Positions 1 through 7,854 of a stretch of DNA of 20,743 nt are shown here, piece by piece. The DNA comes from JBBRCE01 sp038205115 (GTDB taxonomy: Bacteria; Planctomycetota; Planctomycetia; Pirellulales; JBBRCE01). Under the pieces are notes generated by a model that made no database searches, had not been told where the DNA came from, and saw only the letters and a list, made by a program, of their open reading frames with translations. The translations under genes were made by a program, and so were the position numbers. The stretch's first letter is position 1; every line of letters begins with the position of its first letter. The DNA lies in contig JBBRCE010000075.1 in the NCBI GenBank assembly GCA_038205115.1, positions 1-20,743 of the forward strand, written 5' to 3'.

Positions 1-60
1 AACCTGCTCGCAAACCTTTCGCTCTTCATCCGAGAGCTGTACGATGTACTTCTTGTTCAT
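1..60 (-). CDS. IS630-family transposase, N-terminal fragment
   Basis: The gene starts at ATG 60-58 and runs off the left edge, so only 20 residues are visible, beginning MNKKYIVQLSDEER. This opening closely resembles the usual N-terminus of IS630-type transposases and their helix-turn-helix regions (MNKKYIV-L-x-D-E-E-R). A very strong ribosome binding site precedes it (65-73), which is stronger than that of most host genes here. The family call rests on recognition of the N-terminal motif only. The DDE catalytic domain is not in the window. Confidence 0.6.
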   Translation of the reverse strand, partial: MNKKYIVQLSDEERKVCEQV

Positions 61-64
61 GGGG

Positions 65-73
65 CACCTCCTT
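65..73 (-). promoter_or_regulatory. Ribosome binding site of the IS630-like transposase
   Basis: The minus strand reads AAGGAGGTG, a near-perfect anti-16S match, 4 nt before the transposase ATG. Most host genes in this window have weak or no Shine-Dalgarno sequence, so the site stands out. Confidence 0.75.
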
Positions 74-138
74 GTTACAGGAAGGTTCCCTGAAATCCGC
101 GTTTCCGGCAACCCGAGTATTTAGTGTGGATGACGCAC

Positions 139-285
139 TAGTGTCCAGTTGCCAAGCATGGTCACCGGCGAGGCCGCCAGTCGTAGTGCTTCGGCCCGGA
201 TGTCAGCCATGTTTTGAAAATGAAGTTCGCGGCGACCGACAATCTTGGCGCTTTTGACCACCGGCTTTTCCATCGCGTGACCCAT
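139..285 (-). pseudogene. DUF1569-like gene, 5' fragment cut by the IS630-like element
   Basis: A minus-strand frame begins at ATG 285 (or ATG 273) and reads KIVGRRELHFQNMADI, then RAEALRLAASPVTMLGNWTL. This resembles the start of DUF1569 proteins, small planctomycete/bacterial proteins related to DinB-like four-helix folds: R-R-x-L-x-F, a central A-E-x-x-R-L-A, then T-x-G-N-W-[TS]-[LF]-G-Q-I-L-x-H-L. The match stops after W-T-L, exactly at the proposed IS junction. Five foreign codons follow, then a TAA at 123-121 inside the IS. About 50 of the usual ~150-170 residues remain and the helix with the conserved His is lost, so the product should be non-functional. The family call is from memory of the motif pattern. 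Confidence 0.5.
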
Positions 286-327
286 TGTTAAAAGGCCCTT
301 TCGAGATCGATGTTCGCAGCTTCTACG

Positions 328-1488
328 TCACTTGGCAACAACATTGCCGCGAGCAAATTGGTCGCCCGCCGCCACCGGATGGCCATCCGCAAAATCGATT
401 TCGAGCAGCTTTTCGCTGTGGACCGGTTTGCCGTTTTCGTCGCTTAACGTTGCGACTATCTGTTTGCTGGCGGCGTCGATCACTTCGCCGGTCGATGCAT
501 ACACTAAGTGGCCGTCGATGCCAAAAGTCACCCAGCCCGGATCGTCGCGCAGCGCGATGCTAGTGATTTGCTTGGGCGGGTCAACCGTATTATCGAAGAC
601 GTGCAACCGCTGATTATGGCCATCGCAAAGCCAAACTTCCTTTTCATCCGGCGTTAAGCCGATCCCATGACTTGGACAGCCATGCCGCTTAACCGCGCCT
701 TTGGTGAATCCAGTAACTTCAATTCGTGCGGATTTGCTGCCGGTCGTCAAATCGGCAATTTCGTAACCCAGCAGATCGTTGACGCAAACATAAGCTCGCG
801 TGCCGGCGCCGTTGACCGTCAGCGGTCGGACCATATTCGACATTGGAATCTGCTGCACGATCTTGTTCGAGCCGGTATCAGCCACAAACAACGTGGCCGA
901 CTTCAATCCGCCGAGCAGCATCTTCGAACCGTCGCGTGTGACCACCGTGTTGTGGGCACCGCTCTTCGGAACCACGCTCGCAATTGTTTCGCCGCTGGCG
1001 GCGTCGATTACGTTCCAGTTTTCTTTTTCGAATGACGGCACGTACAGCGTTTTGCCGTCCGGCGTAATTGACAATCGGTCGGTGCCGCCAGCCGGCGATT
1101 TTTCCCACAGCGTTTTTTCGGTAATCAGGTCAACGCAATAAAGTTTGCTAGTGGTGGTGAAATACAGTTTGCCGCTGTCGGCCGACGCGCAGACGCCTTT
1201 GATGTTGTCCGGTTTTTTGGCGTCGCTGGCGGGCGTGGCGATGCGTCGCAGAAACTTGTGGTCGTGATCGATATCGAATACCAGAATGCCGGCGCCGCCG
1301 TATTGCAGATCGTTACGAATGCCGGGCGTGACGACATACAGCCGATGTTCGATCGAAGCGTTGGCCGCGCGATCTGAAGAGATCGGCGCCGGCTTGCTTT
1401 CCGCTGCGCGCAGGCCGCCAAGTCCGAGCAGCGAAACCATGGTCGTAAGACCGAAGAGCCAGCGGCAAGGGCCAATCATGTGCGGCAT
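328..1488 (-). CDS. Secreted YVTN/WD40-like beta-propeller protein
   Basis: A 386-residue protein. The start was placed at ATG 1488 rather than the more upstream ATG 1611 because it follows AAAGGAA by 6 nt and gives a clean signal peptide (hydrophobic stretch ending LGGLRAAE, cleavage near residue 28). The mature part is built of repeats such as Y-V-V-T-P-G, I-L-V-F-D-I-D, K-L-Y-C-V-D, S-I-T-P-D-G-K-T-L-Y-V and G-L-T-P-D-E-K-E-V-W-L-C-D, the pattern of a seven-bladed propeller of the YVTN/lactonase-like type. A conserved VKRHGCPSHGIGLTPDE segment and the ending E-K-L-L-E-I-D-F are shared with a family common in Planctomycetes, Acidobacteria and Verrucomicrobia. The protein is likely periplasmic. 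No enzymatic role is proven. It is 88 bp downstream of groES and could be in the same transcript. Confidence 0.8.
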   Translation of the reverse strand: MPHMIGPCRWLFGLTTMVSLLGLGGLRAAESKPAPISSDRAANASIEHRLYVVTPGIRNDLQYGGAGILVFDIDHDHKFLRRIATPASDAKKPDNIKGVCASADSGKLYFTTTSKLYCVDLITEKTLWEKSPAGGTDRLSITPDGKTLYVPSFEKENWNVIDAASGETIASVVPKSGAHNTVVTRDGSKMLLGGLKSATLFVADTGSNKIVQQIPMSNMVRPLTVNGAGTRAYVCVNDLLGYEIADLTTGSKSARIEVTGFTKGAVKRHGCPSHGIGLTPDEKEVWLCDGHNQRLHVFDNTVDPPKQITSIALRDDPGWVTFGIDGHLVYASTGEVIDAASKQIVATLSDENGKPVHSEKLLEIDFADGHPVAAGDQFARGNVVAK

Positions 1489-1576
1489 GTCGATTTCCTT
1501 TATGTTTGCGTCGTGCGTCGCCAGTGCTGACGATAATCTAGCGACTTGGCAATCGGACTTGAGCATCTCGCCGCAG

Positions 1577-1864
1577 TCACTCGACGATCGCCAGGATCTC
1601 GTCTTCGGCAATAATGATCAATTCTTGCCCGTCGATTTCGACTTCTGTGCCGGCGTAGGGCGCAAAGAGCACGCGGTCGCCGTCGGTGACTTGATGCTGG
1701 GCTCGCTCTCCATCCGGCATTTGCCGGCCGTCGCCCACGGAAAGCACCAGGCCTTGTCGCGGCCGCTGTCGCGCCGCGTCTGGCAGAAAAATTCCGCCCG
1801 GAGTCGCTTGTTCGGCTTCAGTTCGTTTCACAACCACGTACTGCCCAATCGGGATCACTCTCAT
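1577..1864 (-). CDS. groES: Co-chaperonin GroES (10 kDa chaperonin), stand-alone copy
   Basis: A 95-residue protein, the normal GroES length. It caps the GroEL folding chamber in the cytoplasm. Visible signatures: R-V-I-P-I-G-Q-Y-V-V-V-K-R at the start, the mobile loop region E-Q-A-T-P-G-G-I-F-L-P-D-A (about 18-30), G-x-V-L-S-V-G-D-G, then D-R-V-L-F-A-P-Y-A-G-T-E-V and I-I-I-A-E-D-E-I-L-A-I-V-E at the end. There is no groEL on either side, so this is probably one of several paralogues in the genome. The only SD-like sequence, GGAG, is about 14 nt from the ATG. No CIRCE heat-shock operator was seen upstream. The mobile loop has I-F-L where the usual hydrophobic GroEL-contact tripeptide lies. 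Confidence 0.93.
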   Translation of the reverse strand: MRVIPIGQYVVVKRTEAEQATPGGIFLPDAARQRPRQGLVLSVGDGRQMPDGERAQHQVTDGDRVLFAPYAGTEVEIDGQELIIIAEDEILAIVE

Positions 1865-2041
1865 AAACGGCGGTTTGACTCCAGGGATTCTCCGTCAGGC
1901 TGGGGGATGCACAAATCGCGCATCGCCACCCGAGGCATGGCCGCGATTTTCGCACGCCAGCCACTTACGAGCAAGGGCCGCAAATCGCTGGAGTTTTTGG
2001 CAGTCAAACGCAGGCGCGGCGTAATCCGCCGGTTTATTTGT

Positions 2042-3145
2042 CTATCGCTGGCGAACGACAGACATTCGCGTCTTCCGGCGACGGACGTAGGCATATGCAC
2101 CCAGCAGACCGATACTCAGGCTCATGAGCACAAGCGTCGATGGCTCCGGAACTGACGTAATCACCGACAGCGAACTGCTGCTGTGCCCGATCGACAAAGA
2201 CGTGAGGTAGTCCAACCGCCCGTTCAGCGCCGGCGATCCGCCCGGAGTAAACGGTTGGCTGCCCGGAAAGTAGGCCAGCGAAGTAAAGAAATCCGTCGTC
2301 AGCGGCGTGCCGTTGGCCTCAAACGTGGTGACGGCGTTGGTCGAGGCATCGATCTTGAACAAGCCGCCCGAGCCGGAGACGAAAATGTTATTGGAAGAAT
2401 CGACAGCCACATCGAACGACCCGCCCGGCACATCAGCCAGCGGCACCGCACTGCCATACGTGAGCGAACTATCCGGCTGTTGAGTAATCGGCACGCGGTA
2501 AATGTGCCCGGTGGAAGTTTCGGTGATGTTGTCGTAAGTGACGTCTTGCACAATCAGATTCTGGTTGGCGTCAAATGTCAGGCCCGACGCATAGGTTAAA
2601 CCGCCGAGCACGGGCGTAGGGTTCTTTGTGCCAGTGGTACGATTGACGGAGTACACGGCGCCTGCGCCCGCGCCCGCGGCATCGGTAATGAACAACTGGC
2701 CGCTGGAACGCACGGCCACATCGCTGATCGAACCGACTCCCGGTGTGATCGTGGCGCCGGCGCCGGTCGTGGGATCGACCGAGTACAACACCGTGTCGCC
2801 GCCGAAGTTGAAATTGTCCGTTAGCAGAAGCTTGTTGGTGGTTGTGTCGTAAGTCATGCCGCCGATGGTTCCGAACGTCACGCCGGTGACGTTGATGGTT
2901 GTGCCAAAGGTTCCATCCGGCTTAATGACTTTGATGGTGTGAGTTTGGTCGCCGTAATTCGAATAGCCTTGCGCGATATACAACGTGCCGTCAGGCGCAA
3001 AGGCCAACGCGCCGTTGGGCATGCTGGTATCGACTACCGATTTGCTGTAGCCAGTCGGCACGGCCCAAGCCACACTGGCGCCGCTGAGCGTCAACGCGCC
3101 CAGCATCAGCAGGCGTCGCAGGCAAATGTTAAAACTGTGAATCAT
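2042..3145 (-). CDS. Exported NHL-like beta-propeller protein with PEP-CTERM sorting signal
   Basis: A 367-residue protein with a signal peptide (about 1-28, ending SGASVAWA) and repeated blades of the type F-A-P-D-G-T-L-Y-I-A, M-T-Y-D-T-T-T-N-K-L-L-L-T, D-V-A-V-R-S-S-G-Q-L-F-I-T and F-D-V-A-V-D-S-S-N-N-I-F-V, i.e. an NHL/SMP-30-like propeller. It ends in a PEP-CTERM tripartite signal: VPEPSTLVL (from residue 332), a short hydrophobic helix, and Y-V-R-R-R-K. The family is normally cut by exosortase and sorted to the cell surface or exopolysaccharide. The start ATG 3145 follows GGAG by 7 nt. It lies 47 bp behind the DUF1559 gene, with no obvious terminator between, so both should be on the cobalamin-riboswitch transcript. 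A B12-binding role is inference. Confidence 0.88.
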   Translation of the reverse strand: MIHSFNICLRRLLMLGALTLSGASVAWAVPTGYSKSVVDTSMPNGALAFAPDGTLYIAQGYSNYGDQTHTIKVIKPDGTFGTTINVTGVTFGTIGGMTYDTTTNKLLLTDNFNFGGDTVLYSVDPTTGAGATITPGVGSISDVAVRSSGQLFITDAAGAGAGAVYSVNRTTGTKNPTPVLGGLTYASGLTFDANQNLIVQDVTYDNITETSTGHIYRVPITQQPDSSLTYGSAVPLADVPGGSFDVAVDSSNNIFVSGSGGLFKIDASTNAVTTFEANGTPLTTDFFTSLAYFPGSQPFTPGGSPALNGRLDYLTSLSIGHSSSSLSVITSVPEPSTLVLMSLSIGLLGAYAYVRRRKTRMSVVRQR

Positions 3146-3192
3146 TTCATACTCCGGTTCTTAGTGTCAGTTCCGCATAGATGCAAAGGTGG

Positions 3193-4011
<819 letters not shown>

Positions 4012-4323
4012 TGCATGCGCAGAATCTTTTCGACCATCGATCGGATTGCGATCGTTGCCTGCGCAGCGGAAGGGAGCGGATTGAAACATGGCTTCGCGCG
4101 ATTCCGCGAGTCAGTCCATCCCCGGTTGGCGCGCAATCGCGTGGCAGCGAATTGCCGCAAGCGCATGGCGAGTGGCAATCCGAACAACCAAGGGATGCAG
4201 CGTGCCCTGCGGCGCGCGGAAGCGCCGTACGGGAAGAACTCACGCGTGGAAGATTAGCGTCATCCTGTGCGATCGGGAACCATTTGGCCGACTCCGTCCC
4301 TCGCGGAGCAACAGCACTCACTC

Positions 4324-4594
4324 GCGTTGGTAGGTCTTCTGACTCCCGAGCTGGAATCGCCCGCCTTCTCGCCGTAACGCAACAACCGTTCGAGGTTGTT
4401 CGCACGACAATGGCATGGAAATGGTGATTCCTGGAGGATTAAAACCGGCATAAAACCGATTCCAATTCCCAATCGCTCGGTTACAGCGGCGGGGCCGTCT
4501 CGGAATGACTGGCCGAACATCCCGTTCGAACCAGCGGCACCGAAGTTCCCTGTTTTGTCGCAGCGGTGAAGCTCACCGCGGCGACCACCAACGC
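4324..4594 (-). promoter_or_regulatory. Cobalamin (B12) riboswitch aptamer
   Basis: Read on the minus strand, this 271-nt RNA has the conserved pieces in order. The closing P1 stem is GCGTTGGT (4594-4587) pairing perfectly with ACCAACGC (4331-4324). Then come a P2-like hairpin GCGGTGA-gct-TCACCGC, the core ACAGGGAAcTTCGGTG, a long side hairpin with CTGG...CCAG, ATTCCGAGACGGCCCCGCC and GCTGTAACCG. A variable arm follows (including AACAACC-tcgaac-GGTTGTT at 4381-4400), and finally the hallmark 3' segment GAGTCAGAAGACCTACC. This is the B12-box architecture of the cobalamin family. It reads toward the DUF1559 and PEP-CTERM propeller genes. The long variable arm suggests the AdoCbl-type class, but that is a guess. 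The region to 4012 would hold the expression platform. Confidence 0.9.
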
Positions 4595-4606
4595 ACCGAT
4601 GGCCGT

Positions 4607-4635
4607 AAACTATCTCATTCGTCATGGCTTGTCAA
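4607..4635 (-). promoter_or_regulatory. Sigma70-like promoter of the riboswitch-controlled operon
   Basis: The minus strand shows a perfect -35 TTGACA (4635-4630), a 17-nt spacer and TAGTTT (4612-4607) as a weak -10. The predicted start, near 4600, falls just before the first base of the P1 stem of the cobalamin aptamer (4594). That position makes the pairing of promoter and riboswitch convincing despite the poor -10. Confidence 0.6.
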
Positions 4636-4637
4636 AC

Positions 4638-4664
4638 GACGCGCGACAAAAATCGCGCAGCGTC
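4638..4664 (-). terminator. Possible terminator hairpin after livF
   Basis: A GC-rich inverted repeat (GCGCGA, loop caaaaa, TCGCGC, extended by GAC/GTC with a 2-nt bulge) lies 16 nt after the livF stop. It sits just before the promoter of the next operon. No long U-run follows on the minus strand, so it may only be a weak or factor-dependent stop. Confidence 0.35.
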
Positions 4665-4679
4665 GCGCCCTTTCACCGC

Positions 4680-5393
4680 TCACTCGCCAAGATAGCTGTC
4701 TTGCACCTGCTTATTATGCAGTAGATCGCTGGCCGGACCGGACAACGTAATTTCGCCGGTTTCCATCACGTAACCGCGATGAGCCAGCTTTAACGCCAGA
4801 CGTGCATTCTGCTCCACCAGCAGCACCGAGATGCCATCTTGATTAAGCTGTTTGATGACTTCGAAGATTTTGAGCACCACCAGCGGCGCTAAGCCCAGCG
4901 ATGGCTCGTCGAGCAGCAACAATTTCGGACGGCCCATCAACGCGCGCGCCACAGCCAGCATCTGCTGCTCGCCGCCGGAGAGCGTGCCGCCGGCTTGCGA
5001 TTGCCGCTGCTTCAGAATTGGGAACAGCGCGAAGTTCTTTTCGATATCGTCGCGGATGGCTTGTTGATCGCTGCGTGTGTAGGCACCGAGCCGCAGATTC
5101 TCGATCACCGTCAGCTTGCCAAAGATCTTGCGGCCTTCCGGCGAATGGCAGATGCCCGCGCGGACGATGGCATGCGGCGGCAGGCTTTTGAGATCCGTGC
5201 CGCGCCAAGTAATACGGCCGCCGCGCGTGGGGTTGCAGCCGGAGATGCACATCAGCGTGGTCGTCTTGCCGGCGCCGTTGGCGCCAATCAGCGTGACGAT
5301 TTCGCCTTCGCCGACGTCCAGCGAAATGCCCTTGAGCACTTCGATCGGGCCATATCCGGATCGCAGATTTTCCAGTGTAAGTAGCGGCGGCAC
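4680..5393 (-). CDS. livF: Branched-chain amino-acid-type ABC transporter ATPase LivF
   Basis: A 237-residue ABC ATPase that would power the Liv importer together with LivG. Visible motifs: Walker A GANGAGKT (37-44), Q-loop region around SPEGRKIFGKLTVIENL, signature LSGGEQQ (138-144), Walker B LLLLDEP (158-164) followed by S-L-G-L-A-P, and the switch region LLVEQNA. Length and the SPEGR...F..LTV.ENL segment are typical of LivF. The start is GTG 5393, overlapping the livG TAG stop by 1 nt, with GAGGAGG 8 nt upstream. This indicates translational coupling. It is the last gene of the liv operon. Confidence 0.95.
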   Translation of the reverse strand: MPPLLTLENLRSGYGPIEVLKGISLDVGEGEIVTLIGANGAGKTTTLMCISGCNPTRGGRITWRGTDLKSLPPHAIVRAGICHSPEGRKIFGKLTVIENLRLGAYTRSDQQAIRDDIEKNFALFPILKQRQSQAGGTLSGGEQQMLAVARALMGRPKLLLLDEPSLGLAPLVVLKIFEVIKQLNQDGISVLLVEQNARLALKLAHRGYVMETGEITLSGPASDLLHNKQVQDSYLGE

Positions 5394-6727
5394 TAAGTAA
5401 CCTCCTCTTTGCCGAGGTAGGCTTCAATGACGCGCGGATTACTGCGAATTTCTGCCGGCGTGCCTTCGGCGATTTTGACGCCGTAATCCAGCACGGCAAT
5501 CCGATCGGAAATGCCCATCACCACCCGCATGTGATGTTCAATCAGTAGCACGGTCACACCCGCTTCGCGAATGCGGCGAATCAACTGCGTGAGGTCGGCC
5601 GTTTCGCTCGGATTCATGCCGGCGGCCGGTTCGTCCAGCAAGATCAGCTTGGGCTGCGTCGCCAGCGCCCTGGCAATTTCCAATCGCCGCTGATCGCCAT
5701 ACGGAAGCGCGCTGGCCAGTGCATGAGCTTGCTTTTCCAAGCCGACGAAGGCCAAATGCGTAATCGCTTGCTTGCGTCCGGCAGCCAATTTCTCGCGCCA
5801 GCCCGGCAGGTGCAGCGCGGACGACAGCAAATTCCCGCGCAAACTGCGATCCATGCCGATCAACACATTTTCTTCGACGCTCATCGCTGGAAACAGCCGA
5901 ATATTCTGAAACGTGCGGGCGATACCGCCCAGCGCAATCACATCCGGCGTCCGTCGCGAACGATTCCAGACCGACAGCGTGCCGGCCGCGCCCAACGCCA
6001 AACCGAGTAAGCCCGTCAGCCACAAATTCCGTACGCCGCGCCGCTGCTCACTCGGCAACTTCTTCAGAAATTCGATCCGATCAATCGCCGCTTGCTTCGA
6101 GGGCAGGCCTAAGGCAATTTTGCGTCCATCGCGGGCTTGCAACATCCAAAGTCCGTTTGCTTCCTGCGGCTCAAGCGAGGCGGAAGCAGCCTGCAGTTCG
6201 CTGACCAGCGTCAGCAAATCATCGCGCGCGGCGATCGCGCCGGCTTTGTCCGCAGCCTCGGCGAGTTGCGGTTGCTCGGCGTCGGCGGGCACGACGTACC
6301 ATTGGCCGCGCCGGCCGCGCTCAACGGCTAATTCGCCGCGCAGATAGGACCAGCCATCGCGCCAGGCGTCGGCGTAGCGGAACGGTTGATCGGGGTCACG
6401 GTTATTGCGTTTGATGGCGGCGTACCAGAGGTTGTCGATATTCGCCAGCGCCAGCACGGCGATCAGCGCCGTCAACAAGCCAATCGCCAGGCATCCGAAC
6501 CAAACCGTCCAGCGCCACGGTTTGCGTAGATCACGACCGGCGAACAGCACCTGCCCTGCGGTGGGATCGTAAATGCCGGTAATGGCGTTGAAGACCGTGG
6601 TCTTGCCGGCACCGTTGGGGCCGATGACCGAAAAAATCTGCCCCGGTTGCACTTCGAAGCTCACGTCCTTGACGGCCGTCAGCCCGCCGAACCGCATCGT
6701 CAGTTGATTGACTTGCAAAAGTGCCAT
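5393..6727 (-). CDS. livG: Liv-type ABC transporter ATPase LivG with internal two-helix membrane insert
   Basis: A 444-residue protein from ATG 6727, 2 nt after the livM stop. LivG is normally ~255 residues. The flanks are ordinary LivG: Walker A GPNGAGKT (36-43), Q-loop I-A-R-T-F-Q-N-I-R-L-F (Q274), signature LPYGDQRR (341-348), Walker B LILLDEPAAGMNP (361 on), switch His398, and the LivG ending N-P-R-V-I-E-A-Y-L-G-K. Between Walker A and the Q-loop lies an extra ~200 residues (about 68-267). It begins with a basic edge R-K-P-W-R-W and a membrane helix (about 74-96). A ~135-residue hydrophilic region follows, then a second helix (about 235-254) and N-R-S-R-R-T. By charge the loop should lie outside the membrane. 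The frame is continuous, so this is not an artefact of two genes. Confidence 0.92.
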   Translation of the reverse strand: MALLQVNQLTMRFGGLTAVKDVSFEVQPGQIFSVIGPNGAGKTTVFNAITGIYDPTAGQVLFAGRDLRKPWRWTVWFGCLAIGLLTALIAVLALANIDNLWYAAIKRNNRDPDQPFRYADAWRDGWSYLRGELAVERGRRGQWYVVPADAEQPQLAEAADKAGAIAARDDLLTLVSELQAASASLEPQEANGLWMLQARDGRKIALGLPSKQAAIDRIEFLKKLPSEQRRGVRNLWLTGLLGLALGAAGTLSVWNRSRRTPDVIALGGIARTFQNIRLFPAMSVEENVLIGMDRSLRGNLLSSALHLPGWREKLAAGRKQAITHLAFVGLEKQAHALASALPYGDQRRLEIARALATQPKLILLDEPAAGMNPSETADLTQLIRRIREAGVTVLLIEHHMRVVMGISDRIAVLDYGVKIAEGTPAEIRSNPRVIEAYLGKEEVT

Positions 6728-6729
6728 CG

Positions 6730-7854
6730 CTAAACCTGTTTTTCCGATGGCGGTGTGTGTTTGACGGGAGTCGTGGACACAAGAGATTCCGCCGCCACCG
6801 ACTCGGCGCCGGTATGCACCGTTTTCAATTGACCGCGGTGCATTTCGGCTTGAATATGACCCGCCGGCAGAAAACCTTCCGGTCGGAATCGCATCATCAG
6901 AATCAGTGCTAAGCCAAACACCATCAGTCGCCACCCGCTGAGCGAAAGATATGTACTGCCTTCGGGATTGAAGTTAGCCAATTGCAGCCACTCGTCGATT
7001 TTTGGCGTCAGAATCGTATCGAAGCCAATCAGCAACATCACGCCCAGCAGCACGCCGCGAATGCTGCCCAAGCCACCTAGGATGATGCAGCAGAGCATGA
7101 TCACGGAGCGATTGAAGTCGTACGCCAGCGGCCCTGACGTGGTCGTTTGCTTGACGGCGAACAAGCATCCGGCCATGCCTGCCAAGCCAGCGCCCAAGGC
7201 AAACGCGGCCAGCTTGACGCGCGCGGCGTTGATGCCCATGCAGGTGGCCGCCAACTCATCTTCGCGAATTGCCATCCACGATCGGCCGAGACTCGAACGT
7301 TCCAGATTCTTGAGCAGCAACACAGTGGCTGCCAATAGCACCAGCGCAATGTAATAATATCCGCGGAAGTCATCGGGGCTAATTTTGAGGCCGAATACCA
7401 AAGCCGGCGGCAAACTGGTCAGTCCCCGCGTGCCTTCGGTAATGCTCATCAAATTTTGAATGGCGTACTTCACCACTTCGCCAAAACCCAAGGTCACCAG
7501 CGCCAGGTAATCGCCACGCAGTCGCAGCGTGGGCGCACCGAGCAGCACGCCGCACAGCGCAGCGCCACCCGCGGACAGCACGAGCGCAACCGGAAAGGCA
7601 ACTTGAAACGGGAAGACCGGCGCGATGAGAATGCCGGTGACGTAAGCGCCAATTCCAAAAAACGCCGCGATGCCCAGGTGCAACAAGCCGGCATAGCCAA
7701 CCACGACGTTCAGACCGAGCGCCAAAATTGCGTAAGTAAATAAATCGTTGAGTTGCGAACCAAACACACTCGTGCTGGAGACAAACAACGGAAACAGCGC
7801 GGCCAAGCCCAGCAACAGCCACTCCAACGGAAATCGCTCGAGAAAGCGTTTCAT
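6730..7854 (-). CDS. livM: Liv-type ABC transporter permease LivM
   Basis: A 374-residue integral membrane permease. ATG 7854 overlaps the livH TGA (ATGA) and has GGGAG 8 nt before it. This is better than the upstream in-frame ATG at 7944, which would lie inside livH. Family signs: A-L-G-L-N-V-V-V-G-Y-A-G-L-L-H-L-G-I-A-A-F-F-G-I-G-A-Y, L-R-L-R-G-D-Y-L-A-L-V-T-L-G-F-G-E, and the cytoplasmic ATPase-contact loop M-G-I-N-A-A-R-V-K-L-A-A-F. It has about ten hydrophobic segments. After the usual end (F-R-P-E-G-F-L-P-A) there is a hydrophilic tail of some 45 residues with no recognised domain. With LivH it should form the membrane channel. Confidence 0.95.
   Translation of the reverse strand: MKRFLERFPLEWLLLGLAALFPLFVSSTSVFGSQLNDLFTYAILALGLNVVVGYAGLLHLGIAAFFGIGAYVTGILIAPVFPFQVAFPVALVLSAGGAALCGVLLGAPTLRLRGDYLALVTLGFGEVVKYAIQNLMSITEGTRGLTSLPPALVFGLKISPDDFRGYYYIALVLLAATVLLLKNLERSSLGRSWMAIREDELAATCMGINAARVKLAAFALGAGLAGMAGCLFAVKQTTTSGPLAYDFNRSVIMLCCIILGGLGSIRGVLLGVMLLIGFDTILTPKIDEWLQLANFNPEGSTYLSLSGWRLMVFGLALILMMRFRPEGFLPAGHIQAEMHRGQLKTVHTGAESVAAESLVSTTPVKHTPPSEKQV

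Larger units (their letters stand above)
1..138 (-). mobile_element. IS630-like insertion sequence, partial (end of element)
   Basis: This is the transposase-proximal end of an insertion sequence that continues past the left window edge. It holds the first 20 codons of a transposase reading off the edge, with about 80 nt of non-coding end before it. The outer limit is placed at about 138 because the reading frame of an adjacent DUF1569-like gene is recognisable up to this point and then turns into unrelated sequence. A TA dinucleotide sits at the junction (139-140), and TA is the usual IS630 target. The inverted repeat cannot be confirmed because the other end lies outside the window. Confidence 0.6.

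Noticed and set aside
1286..2155. 289-residue plus-strand open frame opposite groES and the propeller gene
   Set aside because: It crosses two well-supported minus-strand genes and has no recognisable domain.
4210..4227. GC hairpin (CGGCGC/GCGCCG) between the aptamer and the DUF1559 start
   Set aside because: It could be part of the riboswitch expression platform, but there is no U-run and no visible overlap with an SD, so no mechanism can be assigned.
4500..4560. GGTTCGAA motif suggestive of a tRNA T-loop
   Set aside because: It is part of the enlarged side hairpin of the cobalamin riboswitch, and no acceptor, D or anticodon arms fit.
4260..4625. 121-residue minus-strand open frame between livF and DUF1559
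   Set aside because: It lies across the cobalamin aptamer, whose conserved RNA elements explain the sequence better.
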